From assembly GCF_041435435.1 (NCBI RefSeq), contig NZ_CP108494.1:1488001-1552000 (forward strand): a stretch of DNA of 64,000 bases. Direction: 5' to 3'. Numbering within the stretch: the first letter of the stretch is position 1; each line of letters opens with the position of its first letter. The position numbers were made by a program, and so were the translations under genes. The notes beneath the pieces are model-generated. The model was not told the DNA's origin. It worked only from the letters and a program-made list of their open reading frames with translations, and made no database searches. Shown piece by piece: positions 38,423-46,589 of this stretch. Source of the DNA: Streptomyces sp. NBC_01241. GTDB taxonomy: Bacteria; Actinomycetota; Actinomycetes; Streptomycetales; Streptomycetaceae.

Positions 38423-40990
38423 ATGGAACATGTGCCGCCGCCCGCCGAGGAATTGGCGCTCCTCGATCGCGAACTGGCCCGGCTGGATGCCCGCCGGTCC
38501 CAGTTGCTGGTTCGTCGTGCCTGGCTGGTGAGTGTGCTGGCGCAGCCCGCCGCGCGCCCCGCCGTGCCGCCCGTGCCGCCGTACGCCGCTCCGTTCGGGC
38601 CGTCGGCGCCGGTCCGGTCGTCGGTCCCGTTCGCGGCTCCCTTCGGCCCTCCCGCCGCGCCGGCCGGGCCGCGCAGCGCGCAGAATGTGCTGCTCACCCT
38701 GGGCGGTCTGCTGCTCACGATCGCCGCGATCGCGTTCACCCTGGTCAACTGGGGTCAGATGGGCATCGGTGGCCGCTCTGCGGTGCTGACGCTGGTGACG
38801 GTCGCGGCGCTCTGTGCCCCCGCCGTGCTGCTGCGACGCGGGCTGCCCTCGACGGCCGAGTCGCTCGCCGCCCTCGCGTCGGTACTGATGGTGCTCGACG
38901 CGTACGCGCTGCACGAGGTGGCGGTGCCGGACGCCGGCGGTCCCGGTTTCGCCGCGGTCGCCTCGGCGGTGCTGGCGATGCTCTGGGGTGCGTACGGGCT
39001 GCTGCTCGGCCGGCTCCGGCTGCCGCTGCCCCTGGCCGTGGTGACCGCGCAACTGCCGCTGTTGCTGTGGGCGTGGTCGGCGGACGCGGGGGCCACGGTA
39101 TTCGGCTGGGCGCTGCTGGCGACGGCGGCGCTGGACTGTGCGATCGCGGTGTGGGGCAAGGGAGTTGCAGTACGGGTGACGGCCTGCGTCTGCTGCTGGG
39201 CGGCGGGCCTGCCGGGCCTGCTGGTGGGCCTGGGGCAGTCGGTGTCCGCCGACGCGGTGCCGGCCGCGGTGGCGCCGGGTCTGCTGTTGCTCGCGGGTGC
39301 GGCGGTCGCGGTGGCCGGGGCGTGGCGTGCGCCGACGGGGCTCGCGGTGGCCGGTGGAGCGGTGGCCGGGCTCGGCGGGGTGGCCGCGGTGGGCGGTGTG
39401 CTGGGTGCCGGGGTGGCCGGGGGCTGGTCGGTGCCGCTGTACCTGCTGTGCGGTGTGGCGCTGTTGGCGGCGGTGCGCGCTCCGCTGCCGCGCCCGGTCG
39501 GGAAGGGCCTGCTGTGGGCCTCGTCGGCGGTGACCGTGGGTTCGGTGCTGGCTGCGGTGCCGCCGGCCGGCCTGTCGCTGGTGGGCACGGTGTCGCAGGC
39601 GGCCCGGGTGTGGTCGGGGGCGCCGGAGGGCGGGGTACGGGGCGCGTTGGGTATGGAGGCCATGGCGTGGTCCGCGATGGCTTCGGCCCCGGTGGTGCTG
39701 TTGGTGGTGGCCGCCCTGTCGGGGGCGGCGTACCGGTCGTGGGCGTCGTGGCTGCGGGTGGCCGGGCCGGTCGTCGCGCCGGGGGCGGCGTGGCGGGGTG
39801 CTGCGGGGGCCTGTGCGGTGGCGCTCGGCTGGGCGGGGTGCACCGTGTTGCCCGCGGTGCTGGGACTGCCGTACGCAACCGCGGTGTCGGTGCAGTCCGC
39901 GCTGGTCGCCGGGGTGTTCGCGGTGGCGGTGCGGGAATTGCGCCGGGAGACGAACGGGGTGGGTCGGACCGCGCTGGTGTGCGGTCTGCTGGGTGCGGTG
40001 AGCGTGGGGATGCTGTCGCTCGCCACGGAGACCGCCACGTACGCGGTGTTCACGGTGTTGCTGGTGGTGTTCGCGGCGGCTGCGGTGGTACTCGGCGATG
40101 CCGCGGTCCCGGCGGCGCGGGCCTTGCCACCACTGCCTGCCGCTCAGGCGGCGCGTGCGGCAGGGGTGTTGCGGACGGCGCAGGCGGTGCCGGCGTGCGG
40201 TGCGGTGGTGTGCGGGATGGTGCTGGCCCGTGCGGTGGGGGCGTCGTGGGGGCTCGCCGGGTATCGGGCGGCGCCGGTCATGCTGGTCGTCCCTCTGGTG
40301 ACGGTGCTGCTCGGGGCGCGGCTGCGGGGCCGCCCGCCGGCTCTGCCGGTCGAGCTGACCGGGGCCGTGGCGGGTGTGCTGGCCGTGGGCATGGCGGTGC
40401 CGGACCGGCCGTTCCTGGCATTGGTGCTGGCGCTGTGCGGGGTGCTCGCGGCGGGCACGGCCGTACGGGCCGAGCGCCGGCCGGTGGCCGGGTATCTGGC
40501 GACGGCGCTGTTCGTCCTGGCGGCCTGGCTGCGGTTGTCGGCTTCGGGGGTATCGGCCCCGGAGGCGTACACCCTGCCGGTGACGGTGCCCGCCCTGGCG
40601 GTCGGTGTGCTGCGTCGGCGCCGTGATCCCGAGGCGTCGTCGTGGACGGCGTACGGGGCGGGTCTCGCGGCGACCCTGCTGCCGAGTCTCTTCGCGGCCT
40701 GGGCCGATCCGCACTGGGTGCGGCCGCTGCTGCTCGGTGCGGCGGCGCTGGTGATCACCCTGGCGGGCGCGCGGCTGCGACTGCAGGCTCTGCTGCTGCT
40801 CGGTGGTGCGGTGCTGGCGCTGGACGCCGTGCACGAACTCGCGCCGTACGTGGTCCAGGTCGTCGGCGCACTACCGCGCTGGCTGCCACCCGCGCTCGCC
40901 GGGGTGCTGCTGCTGGTGGTCGGGGCGACGTACGAGCAACGGCTGCGCGATGCGCGGCGCCTGAAGGAGACCCTGGGCCGGATGCGTTGA
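38423..40990 (+). CDS. Large polytopic membrane protein, SCO7613 C-terminal domain type
   Basis: About 855 residues from ATG 38423 (ATG 38387 is an alternative; neither has a good ribosome-binding site). The N-terminal helix ELALLDRELARLDARRSQLLV and a Pro/Ala linker precede more than twenty hydrophobic helices. The first is LTLGGLLLTIAAIAFTLVNWG. The sequence is extremely Val/Ala/Leu/Gly rich. It resembles the family named for the SCO7613 C-terminal domain; I know no function. No transporter or enzyme motif is visible. It is followed by the tRNA-Val terminator. Confidence 0.78.
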   Translation: MEHVPPPAEELALLDRELARLDARRSQLLVRRAWLVSVLAQPAARPAVPPVPPYAAPFGPSAPVRSSVPFAAPFGPPAAPAGPRSAQNVLLTLGGLLLTIAAIAFTLVNWGQMGIGGRSAVLTLVTVAALCAPAVLLRRGLPSTAESLAALASVLMVLDAYALHEVAVPDAGGPGFAAVASAVLAMLWGAYGLLLGRLRLPLPLAVVTAQLPLLLWAWSADAGATVFGWALLATAALDCAIAVWGKGVAVRVTACVCCWAAGLPGLLVGLGQSVSADAVPAAVAPGLLLLAGAAVAVAGAWRAPTGLAVAGGAVAGLGGVAAVGGVLGAGVAGGWSVPLYLLCGVALLAAVRAPLPRPVGKGLLWASSAVTVGSVLAAVPPAGLSLVGTVSQAARVWSGAPEGGVRGALGMEAMAWSAMASAPVVLLVVAALSGAAYRSWASWLRVAGPVVAPGAAWRGAAGACAVALGWAGCTVLPAVLGLPYATAVSVQSALVAGVFAVAVRELRRETNGVGRTALVCGLLGAVSVGMLSLATETATYAVFTVLLVVFAAAAVVLGDAAVPAARALPPLPAAQAARAAGVLRTAQAVPACGAVVCGMVLARAVGASWGLAGYRAAPVMLVVPLVTVLLGARLRGRPPALPVELTGAVAGVLAVGMAVPDRPFLALVLALCGVLAAGTAVRAERRPVAGYLATALFVLAAWLRLSASGVSAPEAYTLPVTVPALAVGVLRRRRDPEASSWTAYGAGLAATLLPSLFAAWADPHWVRPLLLGAAALVITLAGARLRLQALLLLGGAVLALDAVHELAPYVVQVVGALPRWLPPALAGVLLLVVGATYEQRLRDARRLKETLGRMR

Positions 40991-41080
40991 CGGTGGGGCC
41001 GCACGGCCGGTCCGGGGCGCCCTCGGGGGCTCGGGCCGGTCTGCGACGAAGGGCGCGGCCGGGACAGCGTGGGAAACGCA

Positions 41081-41116
41081 GAGGGCCCGTGAGACTCTGC
41101 AGTCTCACGGGCCCTC
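41081..41116. terminator. Terminator between membrane protein and second tRNA-Val
   Basis: GAGGGCCCGTGAGACT pairs perfectly over 16 bp with AGTCTCACGGGCCCTC around a CTGC loop. It can end both the convergent membrane-protein gene and the tRNA. Confidence 0.9.
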
Positions 41117-41124
41117 CGTCCGGG

Positions 41125-41196
41125 TGGGCGATACTGGGTTCGAACCAGTGACCTCTTCGGTGTGAACGAAGCGCTCTCCCACTGAGCTAATCGCCC
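41125..41196 (-). tRNA. tRNA-Val (anticodon CAC), second copy
   Basis: Identical in sequence to 37782-37853, including the flanking GGGT and CCGGG bases: acceptor GGGCGAT/ATCGCCC, anticodon loop TTCACAC, discriminator A, no encoded CCA. Confidence 0.96.
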
Positions 41197-41250
41197 GGGC
41201 GCAGGCCAAACATTACCGCATGTCAGCGACACCCCATGACCATCCCCGAG

Positions 41251-41730
41251 TCACTCGTGGATCTTCCACGGCATGGTCACGCCGAACTTCCAGACGTAGA
41301 TCCCCACGAGCACCACGATGATCACCAGACCGGTCACGGTGAGGATGATGTTGCGCCGCCGGACCTTGGGATCGAGCGCCCGCTGGGCGGCCTCGGTGAC
41401 CTTCCGCCGCGTCCAGCGCAGCACCAGCTGCGCCCAGACGAACTCGGTGGCCCAGACCGCCATGCCGCCGAAGATCACCAGCCAGCCGGGACCGGGCAGC
41501 GGCAGCATGATGATCCCCGCGACGACCACCGCGAGGCCGACCACGAAGACGCCGACCTGCCAGCTCAGATGCAGCGCCCGTGACGCCTTGATGAACCCGG
41601 GTGCCCGGGAACCGAGCTCCCGGTCCCCCTTCGCCACACCCTCTGTGACCTCTCCCGTCACATCCCCCGTGGCGGACAACGGTTTCGCCGGTACGGCACC
41701 CCCGCCCTCCTCGTCACTCTCCGCGTTCAT
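41251..41730 (-). CDS. PGPGW / TIGR02611 family membrane protein
   Basis: The 159-residue protein has an acidic N-terminal tail (~45 residues). A helix VGVFVVGLAVVVAGIIMLPL leads into the signature PGPGWLVIFGGMAVWATEFVWA. A basic segment RWTRRKVTEAAQRALD and a last helix ILTVTGLVIIVVLVGIYVW follow. The family is found in actinobacteria; function unknown. ATG start. It is divergent from ssgB with 189 bp between starts and shares that regulatory region. Confidence 0.88.
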   Translation of the reverse strand: MNAESDEEGGGAVPAKPLSATGDVTGEVTEGVAKGDRELGSRAPGFIKASRALHLSWQVGVFVVGLAVVVAGIIMLPLPGPGWLVIFGGMAVWATEFVWAQLVLRWTRRKVTEAAQRALDPKVRRRNIILTVTGLVIIVVLVGIYVWKFGVTMPWKIHE

Positions 41731-41843
41731 GGGGCCAACCTACCGGAACGCCCTTCGTCACCGGAATGGCCGCATAACCCAAAGTTACACACCGCTGTAC
41801 GAGCTACCTGAAGGGGCACAAAAGGGTCAGAGGGGTTTACAAC

Positions 41844-41858
41844 GCCACCGTAGGTGGC
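41844..41858. promoter_or_regulatory. Palindrome in the ssgB upstream region
   Basis: GCCACC-GTA-GGTGGC is a perfect 6-bp inverted repeat 62 bp upstream of the ssgB ATG. GTTT at 41835-41838 followed 15 bp later by GTGGCA resembles weakly the GTTT-N15-GGGTAT pattern of SigH/SigB-type promoters. From memory, ssgB in S. coelicolor is driven by SigH. The promoter assignment is tentative. Confidence 0.4.
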
Positions 41859-41919
41859 ATGTCGATTTCGCCGACGTGCGAATCCCCGAGCGCACACTGA
41901 GCGAAAGGCCCTGGCGCTT

Positions 41920-42333
41920 ATGAACACCACGGTCAGCTGCGAGCTGCACCTGCGCCTCGTTGTGTCGAGCGAGTCTTCACTGCCTGTACCCGCGGGCCTG
42001 CGGTATGACACGGCCGATCCTTATGCCGTGCACGCCACCTTCCACACCGGAGCGGAGGAAACGGTCGAGTGGGTTTTCGCCCGCGACCTCCTTGCCGAGG
42101 GGCTGCATCGGCCCACCGGCACCGGAGACGTCCGCGTCTGGCCATCACGTAGTCACGGCCAGGGCGTCGTCTGCATCGCACTGAGCTCCCCAGAGGGAGA
42201 AGCCCTGCTCGAAGCCCCGGCGCGGGCCCTGGAGTCGTTCCTGAAAAGGACCGACGCCGCGGTTCCGCCAGGCACCGAGCATCGTCACTTCGATCTCGAC
42301 ACGGAGCTCTCACACATCCTGGCCGAGAGCTGA
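41920..42333 (+). CDS. ssgB: Sporulation cell-division protein SsgB
   Basis: The 137-residue SALP protein has exactly the expected length, beginning MNTTVSCELHLRLVVSSESS and ending HFDLDTELSHILAES. SsgB marks future septum sites in aerial hyphae and recruits FtsZ together with SsgA. The sequence matches my memory of S. coelicolor SsgB (SCO1541) essentially throughout. Residue 128 is threonine, the state associated with strains that do not sporulate in liquid culture. The ATG start follows GAAAGG. A long hairpin ends the transcript. The family is confined to morphologically complex actinomycetes, which anchors the taxonomic call. Confidence 0.97.
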   Translation: MNTTVSCELHLRLVVSSESSLPVPAGLRYDTADPYAVHATFHTGAEETVEWVFARDLLAEGLHRPTGTGDVRVWPSRSHGQGVVCIALSSPEGEALLEAPARALESFLKRTDAAVPPGTEHRHFDLDTELSHILAES

Positions 42334-42405
42334 GCCAGGCCGAGAGCTGCACGGTGCCGTCCGACTCGGGGAGACGGCGCCGCGCGGACAACCTCATAGG
42401 GCTGA

Positions 42406-42451
42406 CACCGACGCCGTCATCACGGAATCCACCGTGGTGACGGCGTCGGTG
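42406..42451 (+). terminator. Terminator of ssgB
   Basis: A 20-bp stem (CACCGACGCCGTCATCACGG with its near-perfect complement, one T-G wobble) encloses a 6-nt loop, 72 bp after the ssgB stop. The remaining ~235 bp to the next gene contain TAGAGT at 42633-42638, a plausible -10 for the CGNR gene, and no other recognised feature. Confidence 0.85.
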
Positions 42452-42687
42452 CGCGTTCCCGCCCACCCGTGCGGCCATGCTCCGCGCACCGGTACGAGCC
42501 CCGCAGGCCCTGGCCGCCCATCACGGCCCGGACGGGCGGCCACCGGCCCACGGATACGCACAGGTGGCCGGTACGCGGTCCTCGCGCCTCACATGGGCCC
42601 TCTCGGGCCTCTGCGCGGCGGCACCGAGCCAGTAGAGTCAGCCGGCATCGGCGGGCACCCGCCCGCCGGAGGCCAGGGAGCGAAAGC

Positions 42688-43260
42688 GTGCTGATCCCCC
42701 ACGACACCCGGATCGCCCTCGACATGGTGGTCGACCTGCTGAACACGGCGCCGGAGAGCGGACAGCCGGAAGGCGGGCCGGTCGACGGTCTCGCCGGCAT
42801 CGAAGCGCTGTACGACTTCGCGCGCCGTCATCGCATCAGCGGCGTGGGTGAGCTCCACGAGAAGGACCTGCGGGCCGTATGGGAGGTACGGAAGCGCTTC
42901 GCCGAGATCTTCGCGACGGACGACGCCCGGACCGCGGCCTCGCTCGTCAACACCCTCGTCGCCGCCGCCGGCACCACACCGCAGCTCAGCAACCACGACG
43001 GCTACGACTGGCATGTGCACTACTTCGCACCGGACGCCTCGGTCGCCGACCACCTCGCGGCCGACTGCGGCATGGCCCTGGCGTTCATCGTGGTGGCGGG
43101 CGAGCAGGAGCGGCTGCGCCGCTGCGAGGCGCCGGACTGCCGGCACGCGTTCGTCGACCTCTCGCGCAACCGCTCCCGGCGCTACTGCTCAAGCCGCACC
43201 TGCGGTAACCGTCTGCATGTGGCCGCGTACCGGGCACGCCGCAAGGAAGCGGCCGACTGA
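42688..43260 (+). CDS. CGNR zinc-finger protein with ABATE domain
   Basis: The 190-residue protein has an N-terminal ABATE-type domain (ALDMVVDLLNTAPE through MALAFIVVAGEQERLRRC). The C-terminal CGNR zinc finger has Cys at 146, 151, 167 and 172 in CEAPDCRHAFVDLSRNRSRR and YCSSRTCGNRLHVAAYRARR. Such proteins are presumed stress-related transcription factors. The GTG start has GGGAG 8 nt upstream. No obvious operon partner is present. Confidence 0.92.
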   Translation: MLIPHDTRIALDMVVDLLNTAPESGQPEGGPVDGLAGIEALYDFARRHRISGVGELHEKDLRAVWEVRKRFAEIFATDDARTAASLVNTLVAAAGTTPQLSNHDGYDWHVHYFAPDASVADHLAADCGMALAFIVVAGEQERLRRCEAPDCRHAFVDLSRNRSRRYCSSRTCGNRLHVAAYRARRKEAAD

Positions 43261-43264
43261 CCGT

Positions 43265-43420
43265 TCACAGCATGAAGAGATCATGCACCGCGGCCATCAG
43301 CAGCAGGCTGCCGATCACCGCGAGGAAGATCATCAAAGGGGGCTGGGAAAGCGCGAAGAGGCAGCCGCGCGGCTCTTCGTCAGCGGGTGCGGGGGCATCG
43401 CCCCGGGAGGTGTCCACCAT
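43265..43420 (-). CDS. 51-residue single-pass membrane peptide
   Basis: A small frame reads MVDTSRGDAPAPADEEPRGC, then LFALSQPP and a strongly hydrophobic LMIFLAVIGSLLLMAAVHDL ending FML. The pattern of acidic N-terminus, short basic turn and single helix is protein-like, and codon third positions are mostly G/C. The start is 10 bp after the LacI-type gene stop on the same strand, so it may be translated from that message. No clear Shine-Dalgarno site precedes ATG or the adjacent GTG. I do not recognise the family. Confidence 0.6.
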   Translation of the reverse strand: MVDTSRGDAPAPADEEPRGCLFALSQPPLMIFLAVIGSLLLMAAVHDLFML

Positions 43421-43430
43421 CTCGAGACGA

Positions 43431-44336
43431 TCATGACGCAGACCGGGCCCCGTTGGCGATCAACACTCCTTTTTGCGCCGGGAGTTCACCCACTCCGGAG
43501 TGAAACGCGATTCGCTCCGGCGTCCGGTCGTCCGTCAGGTATTCGGTACGACGGTCCCTGAACCACGCGTCGTTGACGTCGGCGTGGCACAACACCGCGG
43601 CAGGCTCACCGAATTCGGGCCCCTCGGGCAACTCGTCCAGACGGTCGGAGGGGATCTCGACGAGTGCCTCGGGCGGCAGTCCGGCGTCGGCGAGGGCCGA
43701 CACGGCGCCCTCGCGCCGGTCCCTGATCTGATGGAGGTCACCGGGGCCGCTGACGTACGCCACCGAGCGGTGCCCGGCCGAGACCGGATGACCGGCGGCG
43801 AGCGCGCCACCGCGGACGTCGTCGACGGAGACCGCGCAGGTCCCCGTGCCGGACGCCACGCGGTCCACCAGGACGAAGGGGATCCGGTGACGGCGGAACG
43901 CCTCCAGATTGCGGCCGGTCGCATCGGCGGGGGTGACCAGGACACCGCACACCCGCTGCTCGGCGGAGAGCCCGAGGTACTCGGCCTCCTCCGTCGGGCT
44001 CTGGCCGCTGTTGCAGACCATGACACCGAGGCCGGCCGCACGGGCGGCGCGCTCGGCGCCGCGGGCCACGGCGACGAAGAACGGGTTGCCCATGTCCAGG
44101 ACGAGCAGTGCCATGATCCGGCTGCGGCCGGCCCTGAGCTGCCGGGCCGATTCGCTGCGTACGTACCCGAGCTCCTCGATGGCGGCCAGCACCCGGGTAC
44201 GGGTCTCCGGCAGTACCGCCTCGGGCCGGTTGATCACATGGGACACGGTGCCCACGGAGATTCCGGCCTGCCGGGCCACATCCTTGATCCCTGCCGCACG
44301 CGCCACGTGCCCTGCCCCACTGATGCTCTCGGCCAT
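43431..44336 (-). CDS. LacI-family regulator with incomplete C-terminal domain (possible pseudogene)
   Basis: The 301-residue product from ATG 44336 has a complete LacI helix-turn-helix and hinge: GIKDVARQAGISVGTVSHVI and LPETRTRVLAAIEELGYV. The N-terminal half of the sugar-binding fold is normal (IMALLVLDMGNPFFVAVARG, CGVLVTPAD, RIPFVLVDRVASG). After GDLHQIRDRREGAVSALADAGLPPEALVEIPSD the sequence leaves the family. The usual second subdomain (AVFCANDLLALGVL...GYDDIEFA...TTVRQP) is absent or scrambled, leaving only a vague echo in AAVLCHADVND. About 60-90 residues are missing, so effector binding may be lost. DNA binding could persist. Confidence 0.75.
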   Translation of the reverse strand: MAESISGAGHVARAAGIKDVARQAGISVGTVSHVINRPEAVLPETRTRVLAAIEELGYVRSESARQLRAGRSRIMALLVLDMGNPFFVAVARGAERAARAAGLGVMVCNSGQSPTEEAEYLGLSAEQRVCGVLVTPADATGRNLEAFRRHRIPFVLVDRVASGTGTCAVSVDDVRGGALAAGHPVSAGHRSVAYVSGPGDLHQIRDRREGAVSALADAGLPPEALVEIPSDRLDELPEGPEFGEPAAVLCHADVNDAWFRDRRTEYLTDDRTPERIAFHSGVGELPAQKGVLIANGARSAS

Positions 44337-44386
44337 CGCACGGACGCCGTCGCGGGCCGACTCCCGGTAGCGCCCGCCGGTCCGAA

Positions 44387-44398
44387 TGAATTGTTTCA
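44387..44398. promoter_or_regulatory. LacI-type operator-like site 1
   Basis: TGAATTGTTTCA matches the actinobacterial LacI-family half-palindrome TGAANCGNTTCA except for one central base. It lies 50 bp upstream of the preferred LacI start codon (44336). Confidence 0.55.
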
Positions 44399-44455
44399 AT
44401 TCGCCCGGGACGATGGCCCCATCAGCCATCAGCGTCAAGCGCAAAAGTGAGGAAA

Positions 44456-44467
44456 TGAATCGATTCA
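44456..44467. promoter_or_regulatory. LacI-type operator-like site 2
   Basis: TGAATCGATTCA is a perfect 12-bp palindrome and an exact match to TGAANCGNTTCA. Its centre is 69 bp from site 1, and it also faces the 3' end of the neighbouring gene. Two such sites upstream of a LacI gene indicate autoregulation. Confidence 0.65.
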
Positions 44468-44506
44468 GGCACGCCTCTTACCCGCCCCCCACCGTGGTGG
44501 CGCGGG

Positions 44507-44968
44507 TCAGATGCCGTGCTTCTTCAGGATGGCCTCGATGTCGCTGAAGTCCTCGCCCGACGACGCGGACCGCTCCTTCGCTTTCGCCTCCGGGACCGCC
44601 TGTGCCCGGGTCGCCGGGAGTCCGGAGCCGAGGGAGGGCGCCGAAGCCGCCGGAGCGACGGCCCCACCCTGTGCCGCCCGTGCGGCGGCCTTGCGTTCCT
44701 TACGGGTGCCGACGCCTCGGCGCTCGATCGCGCGCGTGGTCAGGAACAGCAGCCAGGCCACGGCGAGCAGCCCGAAGCCGAGCCAGACGCTCGGCTTGAA
44801 GGCGATTCCGGCGACCCAGTCCACGATTCCGGTCAGCACCAGGCCGATCGGGACAAGGGAGTAGGCGGCGATCCGGACCGCGGCGAGGAAGCGCTTCCGG
44901 TACGCGGTGACGGCGGCGATGCCCAGGCCCGCCGCGGACACCGCGGAGCAAATGGTCTCGGCAAGCAT
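44507..44968 (-). CDS. Small conserved membrane protein ending DIEAILKKHGI
   Basis: The 153-residue protein has N-terminal helices (TICSAVSAAGLGIAAVTAY, then AAVRIAAYSLVPIGLVLTGIV and VWLGFGLLAVAWLLFLTTRA). A basic cytoplasmic stretch ERRGVGTRKERKAAARAA and an Ala/Pro-rich linker follow. It ends in the strictly conserved tail EDFSDIEAILKKHGI, which I recall from Streptomyces homologs. Function unknown. ATG 44968 has GGAGG 7 nt upstream. The ~250 bp towards the DsbA-like gene carry short GGTACGG tandem units and no recognised gene. Confidence 0.78.
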   Translation of the reverse strand: MLAETICSAVSAAGLGIAAVTAYRKRFLAAVRIAAYSLVPIGLVLTGIVDWVAGIAFKPSVWLGFGLLAVAWLLFLTTRAIERRGVGTRKERKAAARAAQGGAVAPAASAPSLGSGLPATRAQAVPEAKAKERSASSGEDFSDIEAILKKHGI

Positions 44969-45217
44969 CGGGGCCTCCAGGCACAAGGGGAAACGTCCCT
45001 TCCATCCTGCACCGCCCACCGCCCGGTCGGCCACGATCCGGGACCACATCAGGGACATTTCAGGGCCGGGATCCTCCCCAGGTGCCGATTCGGAAGCACT
45101 CCGGTCACCTGAAGCCGGAGCGGACCGGATGGGGATCGGGGTGCGGGTACGGGTACGGATACCGGTGCGGACGAATGCGGATTGGGACGCTCGCGCGCGC
45201 CCTGGGAGACTGGTCGC

Positions 45218-45733
45218 ATGAGCGATTCCACCGCCGCAGCGCCGGTCGTCCTCGACCTCTGGTGCGAGCTCCAGTGCCCCGACTGTCACCAGGCCCTCAC
45301 CGATGTCCACGCCCTGCGCGCCAAGTACGGCGAGCGGCTGGAGGTGCGACTGCGGCACTTCCCGCTGGAGAAGCACAAGCACGCCCACGCCGCCGCGCAG
45401 GCCGCCGAGGAGGCGACGGCCCAGGGCAGGGGCTGGCCGTACATCGAGGCGGTTCTCGCCCGCACCGCAGACCTCGGCCGCACCGGCGAGCCGCTGCTGA
45501 TCGAGGTGGCGCGGGAAATCGGCCTGGACGCCGAGGAGATGGACACCGCTCTGATCGACGGCCGCCACATGCTGATCGTCGACGCCGACCAGGCCGAGGG
45601 CAAGGCGATCGGGGTCACCGGCACGCCGACGTATGTGATCGGCGACGAGCGGCTGGACGGTGGCAGGAGTCAGGACGGGCTGCGCGAACGCATCGAGGAG
45701 ATCGCCGACCGGCTGCTCGCGGAGCAGGGCTGA
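45218..45733 (+). CDS. DsbA-family thioredoxin-fold oxidoreductase
   Basis: The 171-residue protein is predicted to be cytoplasmic because it has no signal peptide. It has the redox motif CPDC (residues 20-23, in LWCELQCPDCHQAL) and the cis-proline loop IGVTGTPTYVIGDERLDGG. An inserted helical domain lies between them, as in DsbA/FrnE-like proteins. The family catalyses thiol-disulfide exchange or isomerisation; the substrate is unknown. ATG 45218 has GGGAG upstream. It converges with the tandem GNAT gene with a 12-bp gap. Confidence 0.9.
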   Translation: MSDSTAAAPVVLDLWCELQCPDCHQALTDVHALRAKYGERLEVRLRHFPLEKHKHAHAAAQAAEEATAQGRGWPYIEAVLARTADLGRTGEPLLIEVAREIGLDAEEMDTALIDGRHMLIVDADQAEGKAIGVTGTPTYVIGDERLDGGRSQDGLRERIEEIADRLLAEQG

Positions 45734-45745
45734 GCCGGCGGAGGG

Positions 45746-46582
45746 TCAGAGCGACTTGGCCAGGTTGTACTGAGTCGTCCGGTATCCGAGCGACTCGTAC
45801 AGCCGCTGGGCCAATGTGTTGGCGGCGAAGACATGCAGCCCGAGGCGGTGGGCGCCCGCGTCCAGGGTGATGTGCTCCGCCTGCCACATCAGGGCACGTC
45901 CGTAGCCCCGGCCCCGGTACTCCTCGTCCACTTCGACGTCGAAGACGTATCCGGCCTTTTCGCCCGGGCTTTCTTCGCGCACCGACACCCACACATGGCC
46001 GACGACCGCGTCCTCGTGAACGAGGACGTGGAAATGCATGCCCTCGCTGTCGATACCGTCCGGCAGGTTTTGGGCATGGTCGGCGCGGGACTTCTGGATG
46101 GCCTGCTCGGCCGGAACGCCCTGGTCCATCCAGGACTGTGCATACGTGTCGACACTGGTGAGCTGCCAGCGCGCGAACTCCTCGGCACTCATCTGCCGGG
46201 CGATGACACCGTCCGGCAGCGCCGGAGCCGCCCGGTCGAGCTCCTTGAGCATGTTCCGGCCGCGTTCGGTGTAGCCGAGCGCGGCCGCCAGGCCCTGGAT
46301 TCCCTCGTTGCCCTCGGGTGCCGCCAGGCGCACCTGGGTGCAGCCCCAGCCGCGCAGCACCTCTTCGGCCGCCAGCGCCGCGATGGTGCCGCGGCCGCGC
46401 CTGCGACGGGACTCGTCGACGCTCAGGGAACGCAGCACGCCGACCGACGCGCCGAACCGCGGATCCGTGCCGATCTCGACGGCGCCGACGGGCCGCCCGT
46501 TGTCACACACGTCGTACGCCCGGCTCTTCGCGCCGTCGGCGCCTTGCTGGATCGGCCCGGTCGGCCGGAGGGTCGTAGTCAT
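45746..46582 (-). CDS. Tandem GNAT-domain acetyltransferase
   Basis: The 278-residue protein carries two GNAT folds. The first has VGVLRSLSVDESRRRRGRGT followed by AALGYTERGR. The second has VFDVEVDEEYRGRGYGRALM and FAANTLAQRLYESLGYRTTQ. The acetyl-CoA loops R-R-x-x-G-R-G and R-G-R-G-Y-G are clear. The acceptor substrate is unknown; tandem GNATs include mycothiol synthase, but the sequence is not an obvious MshD. The ATG at 46582 has no ribosome-binding site. A good promoter places the transcript start on or next to the ATG, so this is probably a leaderless mRNA. Confidence 0.87.
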   Translation of the reverse strand: MTTTLRPTGPIQQGADGAKSRAYDVCDNGRPVGAVEIGTDPRFGASVGVLRSLSVDESRRRRGRGTIAALAAEEVLRGWGCTQVRLAAPEGNEGIQGLAAALGYTERGRNMLKELDRAAPALPDGVIARQMSAEEFARWQLTSVDTYAQSWMDQGVPAEQAIQKSRADHAQNLPDGIDSEGMHFHVLVHEDAVVGHVWVSVREESPGEKAGYVFDVEVDEEYRGRGYGRALMWQAEHITLDAGAHRLGLHVFAANTLAQRLYESLGYRTTQYNLAKSL

Positions 46583-46589
46583 CGGAGTT

